54,365 nucleotides of DNA, from the NCBI GenBank assembly GCA_900547785.1, contig URIB01000007.1:1-54365 (forward strand). Direction: 5' to 3'. The notes under the pieces are model-generated. The model did not search any database. It was not told where the DNA came from and saw only the letters and a program-made list of their open reading frames with translations. Shown here in pieces: positions 26,419 through 35,564 of this stretch (the stretch's first letter is position 1; the number at the start of each line of letters is the position of its first letter). Made by a program: the position numbers and the translations under genes. The DNA comes from an uncultured Dialister sp. (GTDB lineage: Bacteria > Bacillota > Negativicutes > Veillonellales > Dialisteraceae).

Positions 26419-27231
26419 TTATTTTAACTTTATGCCTTCTTCTACCCATCCCCTGATTTCACGGAGCTGGTCTTTTAATTCTTCGTGGCTCAGTTTTTCA
26501 TGCGGTTCATACTCAAGAACGATATCCGTATCTTCCGTATATTTCCCTGCCCAATGCATAATTTCACGGATATTCGCCGTGCCTTTGTGATAATCCAGGT
26601 GCTGGTCGGTGATTCCGTCATTGTTGTGGACATGGAAACCTTTTACCCGTTTTCCGTTGAGAGCAAGGAATTTTTCTATATCCAGACGATTTACATTGGC
26701 ATGCCCTATATCGATAAGGGAAAGGGCATCCGGTATATCTTCAAAAATCTTAAAGTATTCATCATTTGTAAAAAGATGGTGACCTTTTTTCTGTTTGCAA
26801 AGATTCTCAATCACAAGGCGGACGCCGTAATCTTTTGCACGGGCCGTGAGAGCTTTCATAACGGCATAGGAATTTTTTTGTTTTTCTTCCAATTCCGCTT
26901 CTTCAAACTGGAGCTGGGAGTAATGGAAAACGATATGGCGTACTTTATTTTCCGCTGCCAGTGCCATAACTTTTTCATAACTTTCCATGAGCCATTTATG
27001 TTCTGCCGTATCCAATCCCGATGTTGCTTCAATCTGTACATACGGGCCGTGGAATGTCATGGGACAGGTGGTCTTTCTCACCTTGCTGCAAAGTTCGTCC
27101 CAATAAGTATCACTGTGTGTAAACGCAGTATACTCGATCCCCGTATCCGGATTATTCAATGATTCAATCCATTCTGCAAATTCTTTGAAATGCGTCATCC
27201 CTGCAATGAGGTCGCTTATAAAATATTTCAT
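26419..27231 (-). CDS. TIM-barrel sugar-phosphate isomerase/epimerase family protein
   Basis: 270 aa. Metal-site residues of the AP-endonuclease-2/xylose-isomerase-like family are visible at strand ends: HGPYVQ near 60, HIVFHYSQL near 100, VIENLCKQK near 140, LIDIGHANV near 175, GFHVHNND near 200 and VLEYEPHE near 245. It overlaps the upstream ABC ATPase gene by 4 bp (ATGA), so it is the last gene of the importer operon and probably isomerises or cleaves the imported carbohydrate or its phosphate. It is not a close relative of the TIM-barrel protein at 19946-20896. Confidence 0.8.
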   Translation of the reverse strand: MKYFISDLIAGMTHFKEFAEWIESLNNPDTGIEYTAFTHSDTYWDELCSKVRKTTCPMTFHGPYVQIEATSGLDTAEHKWLMESYEKVMALAAENKVRHIVFHYSQLQFEEAELEEKQKNSYAVMKALTARAKDYGVRLVIENLCKQKKGHHLFTNDEYFKIFEDIPDALSLIDIGHANVNRLDIEKFLALNGKRVKGFHVHNNDGITDQHLDYHKGTANIREIMHWAGKYTEDTDIVLEYEPHEKLSHEELKDQLREIRGWVEEGIKLK

Positions 27232-28322
27232 ACTTTCTCCTTATCAGGATAGCCGATATTTTTACCTGTTTCCTTGTCAAAGAAATGAATCGCCGTCCGT
27301 GTCACGTCCCAGTAAGCCTCTGAAGCACCGTGAAGTACATCATCCCGCATAATGGAAATAACGTCCGTTCCGTTGACGGAGAAGTAGTAGCCCATACGAC
27401 TGCCGTAGTCTTCTTTATACTGTACGGTAACGGGAACGGTATTCTCTCCCGGTGTTTCCGTCAGTACCACATCTTCGGGGCGGATTCCCATCAGAAGAAC
27501 CTTGGCATCGGAACTATGGATTTTATCTGCCCATTTATCCCCGCAGAGGAAATCTGTTCCGTTCAGTTTCAGATTCTGTCCGTCCACTGTCACATCAAAA
27601 ATATTCATTGACGGCGATCCGATAAAGCGGGCAACAAATACATTGGCCGGCCGACGATAAACCTTGTGCGGTGTATCAAGCATCTGTATCTTGCCTTCAT
27701 TGATAACCGCAATCCGTTGTCCCACCGTCATCGCTTCGATTTGGTCATGGGTCACATAGACCATTGTCTGCCCGTACATTTCATGGATTTTAACGAGCTC
27801 TTTTCTGGCATGTCCGCGGAGCTGGGCGTCCAGATTGGAAAGCGGTTCGTCCAAAAGGAAGAAATCCGACTGTTTTACGATGGCTCTGGCAAGGGCGACA
27901 CGCTGTCTCTGTCCGCCGGAAAGTTCACGAGGCAGGCGTTTTTCAAGACCGCCCAGATTCAGAATACGCACAACCTCAGCCACTCTTTTTTCTATTTCTT
28001 TTTCATCCAGCCGGTTCACACGAAGACCGTAGGAAATATTTTTTTCTACCGTCATATGAGGGAAAAGTGCATAATTTTGGAAAACCATTCCTATATTTCT
28101 GTCTCCCGGATCCATGGCATTAGCCAGTGCACCGTTCAGATACAACTCGCCGGAAGTAATCGTTTCCAGTCCGCTGATCATACGGAGAATGGTCGACTTT
28201 CCGCAGCCGGAAGAGCCGAGAAGAATCAGACGTTCTCCCTTTTTAACCGCTAAATCAAGGCCTTTGATAACTTCTGTTTTATCAAATTTTTTCACTACAT
28301 TTTTAAATTCAATGCTATACAT
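27228..28322 (-). CDS. UgpC/MalK-type ABC transporter ATPase
   Basis: 364 aa. Walker A at 36-44 (GSSGCGKST), signature LSGGQRQR near 135, Walker B FFLLDEPLSNLD near 155, and the H-loop VYVTHDQ. A C-terminal regulatory extension of about 130 residues (GIRPEDVVL) follows, as in the carbohydrate-uptake-1 family. It energises the two permeases encoded upstream. The start follows AGGAATGAAAT. Confidence 0.88.
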   Translation of the reverse strand: MYSIEFKNVVKKFDKTEVIKGLDLAVKKGERLILLGSSGCGKSTILRMISGLETITSGELYLNGALANAMDPGDRNIGMVFQNYALFPHMTVEKNISYGLRVNRLDEKEIEKRVAEVVRILNLGGLEKRLPRELSGGQRQRVALARAIVKQSDFFLLDEPLSNLDAQLRGHARKELVKIHEMYGQTMVYVTHDQIEAMTVGQRIAVINEGKIQMLDTPHKVYRRPANVFVARFIGSPSMNIFDVTVDGQNLKLNGTDFLCGDKWADKIHSSDAKVLLMGIRPEDVVLTETPGENTVPVTVQYKEDYGSRMGYYFSVNGTDVISIMRDDVLHGASEAYWDVTRTAIHFFDKETGKNIGYPDKEKV

Positions 28323-28331
28323 ATTTCATTC

Positions 28332-29153
28332 CTATCCTTTGATACCAGACTGGGCAAACGTGCCGATGATGAACTTCTGACAAATTGCATATAAGCCGAG
28401 AGGAAGCAACATGGTGAGTGTCGCCACCGCCATGGTAACTGGCACATCCGTACCGCCTTCGGAGCTGACAAACATCTGAAGTGCCAGCGACAAGGTATAA
28501 TTTGCTTCGCTTTTTATGATAATTGCCGGCCAGACATATTCATTCCACGAATTGATAAAGAAAATAATGCCGATGGAAAGAATGGCGGGACGGATAATCG
28601 GAACAACAATCGTACGGAGTCTTGAGAGATGGGACGCATTTTCAAGCGCTGCCACTTCCATCAAAGAGGACGGTACGCCTTTCATATACTGGCGGAGAAG
28701 AAAAATCCCTGTCGCATCGGCGAGCTGGGGAAGTGCCACACCGTAAATACTGTCTATCAGTCCGATTTTGGATAAAGTGATATAGTTCGGTATCATCGTT
28801 ACTGTAAAAGGAATAAAAATCGTACTGATGAGGAGAAAATATAAAAGCGTTTTCCCGCGGAAACGGAAAAATACGAAAGCGTACGCCGCAAAAAGAGCCG
28901 TCACGAGCTTGAAAAGCGTCACGAGAGAGGCAATAATAAAGGTATTTGAAAGAATCGCCCCGAAGCGGATTGTCGTAAAGACCCGTTCATAAGCAGAAAA
29001 GGTAGGGTCCTTCGGAATCAGAGACGCCGAAGAGAATGCTTCGCTCATCGGCTTGAAAGATGTCGAAAGGGCAAAGACAAGAGGGTACACCAGCATGAGT
29101 ACAATAATGGCAAAGAGAAGATGCCATTTCCATTCTGAAGAATTAATTTTCAT
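28332..29153 (-). CDS. Carbohydrate ABC permease, UgpE/MalG type
   Basis: About 273 aa from the ATG at 29153, preceded by AAAGGGGTATATT; the ATG 21 bases upstream is inside the ribosome-site region. Six membrane segments. The EAA loop is EVAALENASHLSRLRTIVVP near residue 185. It overlaps the upstream permease by 11 bp, so translation is coupled. With its partner it forms the import channel. Confidence 0.85.
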   Translation of the reverse strand: MKINSSEWKWHLLFAIIVLMLVYPLVFALSTSFKPMSEAFSSASLIPKDPTFSAYERVFTTIRFGAILSNTFIIASLVTLFKLVTALFAAYAFVFFRFRGKTLLYFLLISTIFIPFTVTMIPNYITLSKIGLIDSIYGVALPQLADATGIFLLRQYMKGVPSSLMEVAALENASHLSRLRTIVVPIIRPAILSIGIIFFINSWNEYVWPAIIIKSEANYTLSLALQMFVSSEGGTDVPVTMAVATLTMLLPLGLYAICQKFIIGTFAQSGIKG

Positions 29154-30051
29154 AATATACCCCTTTCTCCACATAGCGGAGCTCCAAGTAGAGAAGAAGC
29201 AGGAAAATAATCATCGTTACAATCGCCAGTGCCGCTGACATGCCTGTTTCATAAAAAGTAAACGCATAGTCATAGCCCTGGTAAATGATATTGGAACTTG
29301 CATCATTCGGACCGCCCTGGGTCAGCACCTTGATAGGCGTAAATACATACTGGAGGCCCTGTACAATTGTCATGATCAGGATATATACCGCTGTCGATGA
29401 CGTAAGGGGCATAACGATACGGGTAAAAATATTCCGGTTCGATGCTTTTTCCAAGCGTGCCGCCTCGATAAGCTCTTCAGGTACATTATTCATTCCCGAT
29501 AAAAGAATGAGAAAATTGTATCCGAATGCCTTATACACGGCAACCAGACTGATGATGACAATGACAAGGCCCGGTGTTTTTGACCATGCCGGAAGTGTCA
29601 CGCCTGCCATATCCGCCACAGCCGCCACAGGTCCCGAAACAGGGTTAAATATCCATTGGAACAAAATAGCTCCCACGACTAAAGCAATCAGTGATGATGA
29701 AAAAAGGAGTGTCTTATAAATATTTTTACCCCATTTCATCAAAAATGTGTTCACAAAGGATAACCCGTAAGGAAGTAAAAAATTCAGTAAAACAAGAATC
29801 ACGATATACAAAAGTGTATTCTCTATAACCTGCATTGTAACAGGTGACGTAAGCAGGCGGATATAATTATCCAGCGCTGCAAATTTCATCTGCGGCGACA
29901 CCATATTCCACCGGAAAAAACTCAGATACAAAGTATAAGCCAGGGGATAAAACATAAAAAGAAGAAATACTGACAGTGCCGGCATGATAAACAGCAAAGC
30001 CAGTCTCTTTTCTCGTTTCATATAGCCCGCTACATGATTCTCTTTGGTCAT
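29143..30051 (-). CDS. Carbohydrate ABC permease, UgpA/MalF type
   Basis: 302 aa, six membrane segments. N-terminal KREKRLALLFIMPALSVFL is typical, and the EAA loop reads EAARLEKASNRNIFTRIVMP near residue 200. It pairs with the permease at 28332-29153. A hairpin between this gene and the binding-protein gene upstream should lower its expression relative to the binding protein. Confidence 0.85.
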   Translation of the reverse strand: MTKENHVAGYMKREKRLALLFIMPALSVFLLFMFYPLAYTLYLSFFRWNMVSPQMKFAALDNYIRLLTSPVTMQVIENTLLYIVILVLLNFLLPYGLSFVNTFLMKWGKNIYKTLLFSSSLIALVVGAILFQWIFNPVSGPVAAVADMAGVTLPAWSKTPGLVIVIISLVAVYKAFGYNFLILLSGMNNVPEELIEAARLEKASNRNIFTRIVMPLTSSTAVYILIMTIVQGLQYVFTPIKVLTQGGPNDASSNIIYQGYDYAFTFYETGMSAALAIVTMIIFLLLLYLELRYVEKGVYYEN

Positions 30052-30085
30052 AAAAAATCTCCGTCCGTTTTATAGTTTTTTTACA

Positions 30086-30125
30086 GAGAAAAGACCGTAG
30101 AAATACACCTACGGCCTCTTTTCTC
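30086..30125 (-). terminator. Hairpin between binding protein and permease genes
   Basis: GAGAAAAGACCGTAG pairs with CTACGGCCTCTTTTCTC. There is no strong T tract on the minus strand; probably a processing or partial terminator. Confidence 0.65.
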
Positions 30126-30131
30126 ACTATT

Positions 30132-31424
30132 TTATTTCATGAGGGCGTTCAAATCGTCCTCTGCTTTTTTCAAAATTGCCGCCGGTTCTCCGCCGCTGAG
30201 AATCTCATCTCTTACATCGGCAAGCATCTTTTCCGCTTTCACCCCTACATCACCGGGGAAAGCTACCCACGGCGAAAGAAGCGGTAACTCTTCAAAAGCT
30301 ACCTTTAATGCCGGTGTCTTAACGATTGCGTCTTTGATTGCCGGATCGTCTATGACCTCTGCACGGGGCGGAAGATATCCTGTATTGATTGTCCACTGGG
30401 CAAGATACTTCGGCTGCATCATAAATTTTATAAATTCCCAAGCTGCCTGCTGTTCCTCTTTGGACTGGGCAGTGACTGCCAGGAAGTTACCTCCTGCCGG
30501 AATTTTTACATCCTTGTCACCGAAAGCGGGGAACGGGCATGCCATAACATTAAATTTTGAAGATTGGGTAACAGTACCAATCTTTGCACTGCTTCCCATC
30601 AAAATTCCTACTTTTCCGCTGTAGAAAGAAGCGATACCTTCATCGGCAGCGATATGAAGTGCTGATTTGTCCTTCAAAACCATATCTGCATACAGACGGT
30701 ATGCGTCCTCTGATTCTTTCGAAGCAAATACAGCTTTATTGTCCTTTAAAATTTCAGCTCCGTTCGATGTGAGAAGACCCTGGGTTGCCCAGTTGTCCTG
30801 GTATTCCTGCATATAGAAACCATATTCTCCCGTCTTATCACGGATAATCTTAGCCACCTTTCTTACTTCTTCCCAAGTTTTTGGCGGCTGAGCAGGATCG
30901 AGACCTGCCGCTTTGAATAAATCGGGATTGTAATAAATAATCGGTGCACTGATGGAGAAAGGAAGCCCTACCTGCTTATCCCCAACCTTTGCAAGCCCTA
31001 AGACATTAGGGAGATAATTCTTTTCCAAATAATCTTTTTCCTGTGACTCTTTTTCTAAATCTACAGGTGACACATACTTGAAGTTCTGGTCGAAATACTT
31101 CAGATAGTTATATCCGATCATAGCGACAGACGGTGCTTTTCCCGAAGCCACATCAGCCTGAAGATTCTTCATCAAGCCCGGATACATATCAGGATTGTAG
31201 ACTTCTTTGACAATGATTTTATCCTGGGACTTATTAAAATCATCTACCATCTGTTTGATAACCGGTGCACCGAAATTTTTCGTATAGACGTGCCAGAATG
31301 TCACGACAGTCTTGCCGTTTTCCTTCACGGCCTGCTTTGCCGGTGCCTGTCCGCCGCAACCTGCTGCCACTGCCATACACAGTCCTGCCAGCGTGAGACA
31401 CAACCATTTAAAAATTTTACTCAC
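30132..31424 (-). CDS. Carbohydrate-binding lipoprotein, UgpB/MalE type
   Basis: 430 aa, GTG start after AGGGGGATACT. Lipobox AVAAGCGG. Type-1 extracellular binding-protein features: VVTFWHVYTKNFGAPVIKQM, DFNKSQDKI, VGLPFSISAPIIYYNPDLFK and TWEEVRKVAKII. The operon resembles glycerol-3-phosphate or oligosaccharide importers (UgpB-A-E-C order); the ligand cannot be fixed from sequence. The -10 TATAAT with an upstream TGG (extended -10) is at 31494-31499. Confidence 0.85.
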   Translation of the reverse strand: MSKIFKWLCLTLAGLCMAVAAGCGGQAPAKQAVKENGKTVVTFWHVYTKNFGAPVIKQMVDDFNKSQDKIIVKEVYNPDMYPGLMKNLQADVASGKAPSVAMIGYNYLKYFDQNFKYVSPVDLEKESQEKDYLEKNYLPNVLGLAKVGDKQVGLPFSISAPIIYYNPDLFKAAGLDPAQPPKTWEEVRKVAKIIRDKTGEYGFYMQEYQDNWATQGLLTSNGAEILKDNKAVFASKESEDAYRLYADMVLKDKSALHIAADEGIASFYSGKVGILMGSSAKIGTVTQSSKFNVMACPFPAFGDKDVKIPAGGNFLAVTAQSKEEQQAAWEFIKFMMQPKYLAQWTINTGYLPPRAEVIDDPAIKDAIVKTPALKVAFEELPLLSPWVAFPGDVGVKAEKMLADVRDEILSGGEPAAILKKAEDDLNALMK

Positions 31425-31657
31425 AGTATCCCCCTTTTCTTCACTAAAACACCACAGGCTTTTATTCTTCTTATATGCCTTCCTATCAATTGAATTATAC
31501 CATAACCCCCTAAATTAAATACATCAATATAAAGAAATATACAAAATCATATACCTTTCATTTTTTCTCCGGTTAATACACTTTTTTACATAATACCTGT
31601 CTTTTGTAAAAGCCTCTTTTCATTTCCATAGAAAATTTGTAAAGCTCCGGTCACCTT

Positions 31658-32047
31658 TTATACAACGAAGAATTTAACCAGCGTTGCCACGAAAACGAGA
31701 AGGAGAAGAGATGCCAGGAAGGGGGCACAGAAGGGATGGATTCCCCGTTTGGCTATGACCTCGAAATTCACATTGATAACCAGTGCCGCCATGGCCATAC
31801 TGAGAAGAAGATAAGCGGCAAATACGGGTGTATCTGTCAGTTCTTTGGAAATCCCCATATACGCGCTGTCCAATATGAAACCGCTCATGAAATAAGGAAT
31901 CGGAATCAATACCGGACCTTCTTCATTTTTATTTTTCTGTACTCCACATATCAGATTACAAGAGCAACGGGTGCAAGAATCAGAACTCGAGAAAGTTTTA
32001 CAATAATGGCACCATACCGGCGGAACCGCCTCTCTTTTCGCCTGCAC
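31658..32047 (-). CDS. Small membrane protein with N-terminal zinc ribbon
   Basis: 129 aa. Residues about 13-28 form CHYC-x8-CTRC, a zinc-ribbon spacing; a further C-x-C..C follows. After the linker come two or three membrane segments (FAAYLLLSMAMAALVINVNF and FLASLLLLVFVATLVKFFVV). No family recognised. The only start in frame is GTG at 32047 with a weak ribosome site, and it lies on the strand opposite the phosphatase relic, so the N-terminus may have been reshaped. It could alternatively start at the ATG for MSGFILD and lack the ribbon. Confidence 0.55.
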   Translation of the reverse strand: MQAKREAVPPVWCHYCKTFSSSDSCTRCSCNLICGVQKNKNEEGPVLIPIPYFMSGFILDSAYMGISKELTDTPVFAAYLLLSMAMAALVINVNFEVIAKRGIHPFCAPFLASLLLLVFVATLVKFFVV

Positions 32048-32103
32048 CGGTCTTTTTGAAAAACTGCTTGATTAGGTTGCCAAAAAAACGATACAGCCAT
32101 TGA
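32018..32103 (+). pseudogene. Relic of an LMW phosphatase-like gene 3' end
   Basis: The sequence aligns over about 85 bp with the end of the gene at 25746-26222. Translated, TASLFACTGLFEKLLD, a stop, then VAKKTIQ corresponds to TASLAACQGLFEKLLDWVAVKTEQ. The TGG for Trp has become TAG. No upstream part of the gene remains. Confidence 0.75.
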
Positions 32104-32128
32104 CTTAAGTGTTGCTATTTCGCCGGGT

Positions 32129-32172
32129 CACTCCGGATACCTGAAAAGAATAATCGGAAAACAGGCGGAGTG
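32129..32172. repeat. Inverted repeat with a long loop
   Basis: CACTCCG..CCTG pairs with CAGG..CGGAGTG around about 20 bases. Role unknown. Confidence 0.4.
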
Positions 32173-32211
32173 AAATCAAAAAATCTGTTTTTATTTTTCC
32201 GTCTGTCCGAC

Positions 32212-32251
32212 AAAAAATCCGCAAACCGATGATTCCGGTCTGCGGATTTTC
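32212..32251 (-). terminator. Terminator of the P-type ATPase operon
   Basis: AAAATCCGCAGACCG pairs with CGGTTTGCGGATTTTTT on the minus strand. Confidence 0.8.
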
Positions 32252-32303
32252 ATATTTCTTTTGCATTATTATATCGTTCTTTTTATTTTTATTTTTCCAA
32301 TGC

Positions 32304-34202
32304 TTATTCACGGATGGTGATGTTTTTTACGAAGAGCGTTCGCATGGCGTTGAGTACGGAAAGAATCATGACGCCTACGTCGGCAAAGATGGCAAACCAC
32401 ATATTGGCAATTCCCAACGCCCCTAAAAGCAAGCACAGAAGTTTAACGCCGATGGAAAACCATGTATTCTGGTTCACGATGGCAAGACATTTCCCGGAAA
32501 TTTTAATCGCTTTTGCAATTTGCAAGGGATCATCGTCCATAAGCACGACATCGGCCGCTTCGATGGCCGCATCGGATCCCATGGCGCCCATGGCAATGCC
32601 TATGTCGGCTCTGGTGAGAACGGGCGCGTCATTGATACCGTCACCTACAAATGCCACTTTCCCTTTTCCTTTATTTTCCGCCAGCAGCTGTTCCACTTTT
32701 TCCACTTTATCCGCCGGAAGAAGTCCGCTGTACACTTTGTCGAGCCCCAGTTCGGCGGAAACGGCTTCCGCCACGTCTTTATTATCTCCCGTAAGCATGA
32801 CGGTCTTTTTTATACCGATTTGTTTCAATGCCCGGATTGCCGCTTTGGACGTTTCTTTAATTTTATCGGAAATGACGATATGCCCGGCATAAACACCGTT
32901 GATGGCTACATGGATAATAGTTCCTTTGTTTTCGCAGTCATGCCAGACCGCGCCTACAGAATCCATAAGTTTCGTATTTCCTACGCAAACGGTATCTCCA
33001 TTGACATATGCTTTAATGCCCTGTCCCGCAATTTCTTCGGCGATTTCCACTTTGCAATCGTCAGATTCGTTGGGATAGGCATTTCTGAGGGACGCTCCCA
33101 CAGGGTGTGTGGAGTAGCGTTCCACATGGGCTGCCAGGTGGAGTAATTCTTTCGGTGTCAGAAGCTTTGTATGAGCGTCGGTCACTTGGAAAACGCCTTT
33201 AGTCAGTGTCCCCGTTTTATCGAAGACGATGGTTCTGACTTTGGACAGGGTTTCCATATAGTTGGAGCCTTTGATGAGAACGCCTGCCTTGCTTGCACCG
33301 CCGATGCCCGCAAAAAAGCTCAGAGGGATACTGATAACGAGTGCACAGGGGCAGCTGATGACGAGAAATGTGAGGGCCCTGTATATCCACGTTTCCCAGT
33401 CTGCCGGAAGATTCATAAAACTCATCCGAACCAGCGGCGGCAGGAGCGCAAGCGCCGCGGCTCCTATCACTACCGCCGGTGTATAGGTCCGAGCAAAGCG
33501 GGAAATAAAGTCTTCCGCTTTTGATTTCCTTGCGCTTGCATTTTCGACAAGGTCGAGTATTTTAGAAACTGTAGATTCTCCGAATTCTTTTGTCGTCCTG
33601 ATTTTCAAAAGACCGTTGATATTGATACAGCCACTAATGACTTCATCTCCCTCTTCCACCTCCCGGGGAACGCTTTCGCCGGTAAGAGCGGATGTATTCA
33701 GCGTAGATTTTCCGCCGGTGATGACGCCGTCAATCGGGATTTTTTCTCCCGGCTTGACTACAATGGTCGTTCCTACGGCAATTTCATCGGGATCGGTTTT
33801 TATAAGCTCTCCATTTTCCCCTTCCCTATTCGCATAGTCGGGACGGATATCCATGAGCTCGCTGATATTTCTCCGGCTTTTTCCGACCGCATAGCTCTGG
33901 AACCATTCACCGATCTGGTAGAAAAGCATGACTCCGACGGCTTCCGTATAGTCGCCGTCTTCATAGATGGCAAGAAGAATCGCACCGATTGTGGCAATCG
34001 CCATGAGAAGACTTTCATCAAAGGCCTGTCTGTTTTTAATTCCTTTAAATGCTTTAATCAGGATATCATACCCGATAATCAGATACGGCACGAGGTAAAG
34101 ACCGAAACGGACCATCCCCGTCACCGGTGCGAAGTATAACGCCACCATGAGAACGGCGGCTATAATAATCCGCATCAAATTTCTTTTCTGTTTTTTATTC
34201 AC
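32304..34202 (-). CDS. Zn/Cd-type heavy-metal P-type ATPase
   Basis: 632 aa, GTG start after AGGAGAACAGAG. An inner-membrane exporter driven by ATP. TGES at 174-177, the metal-site CPC at 284-286, the phosphorylated DKTGTLT at 328-334 and GDGINDAP near 545. The last helices carry DVG near the C-terminus, the P1B-2 (zinc, cadmium, lead) pattern. The usual N-terminal metal-binding domain is missing; a separate HMA protein is encoded just upstream. Likely zinc or cadmium detoxification. Confidence 0.85.
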   Translation of the reverse strand: MNKKQKRNLMRIIIAAVLMVALYFAPVTGMVRFGLYLVPYLIIGYDILIKAFKGIKNRQAFDESLLMAIATIGAILLAIYEDGDYTEAVGVMLFYQIGEWFQSYAVGKSRRNISELMDIRPDYANREGENGELIKTDPDEIAVGTTIVVKPGEKIPIDGVITGGKSTLNTSALTGESVPREVEEGDEVISGCININGLLKIRTTKEFGESTVSKILDLVENASARKSKAEDFISRFARTYTPAVVIGAAALALLPPLVRMSFMNLPADWETWIYRALTFLVISCPCALVISIPLSFFAGIGGASKAGVLIKGSNYMETLSKVRTIVFDKTGTLTKGVFQVTDAHTKLLTPKELLHLAAHVERYSTHPVGASLRNAYPNESDDCKVEIAEEIAGQGIKAYVNGDTVCVGNTKLMDSVGAVWHDCENKGTIIHVAINGVYAGHIVISDKIKETSKAAIRALKQIGIKKTVMLTGDNKDVAEAVSAELGLDKVYSGLLPADKVEKVEQLLAENKGKGKVAFVGDGINDAPVLTRADIGIAMGAMGSDAAIEAADVVLMDDDPLQIAKAIKISGKCLAIVNQNTWFSIGVKLLCLLLGALGIANMWFAIFADVGVMILSVLNAMRTLFVKNITIRE

Positions 34203-34240
34203 CTCTGTTCTCCTCTCCCAAAGAAACCAATGGGTACGTT

Positions 34241-34459
34241 TTAAAAATAGATTTCACAATCATCTTCCACTTTTTTACAGTTTTTATAGACTTCCTGCAT
34301 GACCGCTTTCGGGTCTGCTCCGTCTTCAAATTCCACATTCATTTTGAGCGCCATAAAATTCACGGAACAATCTTTCACACCCGCCGTGGCTTTGGCCGCC
34401 TCTTCCATTTTCAGCGCACAAGCGGCACAGTCGATTTCGATCCCATATTTCTTTTTCAT
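34241..34459 (-). CDS. Stand-alone HMA metal-binding protein
   Basis: 72 aa ferredoxin-like HMA fold with the metal pair in IDCAACALKMEE (Cys11, Cys14) and GVKDCSVNF. ZntA-type N-domains carry the same DCAAC. A C-terminal CKKVEDDCEIYF adds further Cys. It lies 38 bp upstream of the P-type ATPase that lacks this domain, so it probably delivers metal to the pump or senses it. The start follows GGAGAGAAAT. Confidence 0.8.
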   Translation of the reverse strand: MKKKYGIEIDCAACALKMEEAAKATAGVKDCSVNFMALKMNVEFEDGADPKAVMQEVYKNCKKVEDDCEIYF

Positions 34460-34476
34460 ATTTCTCTCCTTTTATT

Positions 34477-34507
34477 AAATATATGTTCAATTGTTATACT
34501 TTTATAT
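34477..34507. promoter_or_regulatory. Possible ArsR-family operator
   Basis: An AT-rich imperfect palindrome (AATATA..TATATT around CAATTG) just upstream of the HMA gene start, within the divergent promoter region. Confidence 0.35.
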
Positions 34508-34611
34508 TATCCCGTCTTTTCCGTTTTGTCAATCTTTTATCCTGCCGTTTATTGATTTTTTCTTTGGAAATCACTAAAATAGAAGAAAACAAAGAGAAGA
34601 GGTATTCTATT

Positions 34612-34974
34612 ATGTCAGAAGTAAAATGTCCGTTACCGCACAATCACGGTGTGGATGAAGAAAAGATTCTCCGCCATCTCCCGTCTGCAAAGACGGTGGA
34701 GGATGTTTCGCTTGTATTAAGACAGCTTTCCGATCCGACAAGGCTCAAAATTTTTTGGATTCTCTGTCACATGGAAGAATGCGTCATTAATATCGCCGCC
34801 ATCATGAATATGAGCAGTCCCGCCGTTTCCCATCATCTCCGTCTGCTCAAGACCTGCGGTCTTATCAACTCCCGCCGGGACGGAAAAGAAATGTATTACG
34901 AAGCGGCTGATACGGAAATGGTGAATGAACTTCACCGGGCCATCGACAGTATTGCGAAAATCACATTGCCTGAA
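34612..34974 (+). CDS. ArsR/SmtB-family metal-responsive repressor
   Basis: 121 aa from the ATG at 34612, chosen because the upstream frame lacks a ribosome site. Winged-helix with the recognition segment MSSPAVSHHLRLLKTCGLI near 65-85 and the typical LSDPTRLKIFWIL near 40. The N-terminus CPLPHNHG and HMEEC could ligate metal. It is divergent from the HMA-ATPase genes and probably represses them until zinc or cadmium binds. Confidence 0.85.
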
Positions 34975-34977
34975 TAA

Positions 34978-35018
34978 GAAACCGGCCGGTATCCTGCGGG
35001 ATATCGGTTTTATTTTGG
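34978..35018 (+). terminator. Terminator of the repressor gene
   Basis: AAACCGG pairs with the TCGGTTT arm, followed by TATTTTGG, directly after the stop. Confidence 0.6.
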
Positions 35019-35084
35019 TACTTTATTTTAAAACCAAAAAATAAAAAAGCCCTGTCATAAAGAACAGAAGCTTTCTTGTAAAAG

Positions 35085-35110
35085 GAAAACGGACGGATCG
35101 TTCCGTCCAT
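35085..35110 (-). terminator. Terminator of the membrane protein gene
   Basis: GGACGGA-ACGA-TCCGTCC followed by GTTTTCC on the minus strand. Confidence 0.7.
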
Positions 35111-35111
35111 T

Positions 35112-35564
35112 TTATGTTTTCCACCGGTCGGGAATCAGAAAACCGCCTGCTGCGGTGACCGCCAGAATCACATACTTAACCATCGTGCCTGCCATGAAAA
35201 GATCGGCGACGGCGTAAAGCAGAAACAACACCAAAGCGAGCTCTTTCCCTCTCGGATAGACTTTGTATCTCCGGAAAACGGCACTTCCTAAAAACGCATA
35301 ACACCCCGTTGTCATCAGAGAACGCACCGCTCCGACAGAACCCGATTTCCACCCGTCCTGCAACGGAAGCATATATAGTCCTGTCATAACGGCAATTCCA
35401 AAACAGAGAATGCCGGCGGTCACCATCAGATAACGCAAAAAAGTATGTCTGTCTATTTCTTTTTTTGTACTCCATCGCCCGTTTTTCAGAGTAAACAGCA
35501 CCGCTATAACCGCTGCGGCTATATATTCTCCTATGTAAAGCAACTCTATCATCAACGGTTTCAT
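35112..35564 (-). CDS. Uncharacterised four-helix membrane protein
   Basis: 150 aa. Four hydrophobic segments: IGEYIAAAVIAVLFTL, FLRYLMVTAGILCFGIAVMT, a shorter one near residue 90, and ALVLFLLYAVADLFMAGT with MVKYVILAVTAAGGF. An Arg/Lys-rich loop follows the first. No conserved motif tells its role. The start follows GGGGAAAGAAAGGCGATT. Confidence 0.6.
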   Translation of the reverse strand: MKPLMIELLYIGEYIAAAVIAVLFTLKNGRWSTKKEIDRHTFLRYLMVTAGILCFGIAVMTGLYMLPLQDGWKSGSVGAVRSLMTTGCYAFLGSAVFRRYKVYPRGKELALVLFLLYAVADLFMAGTMVKYVILAVTAAGGFLIPDRWKT

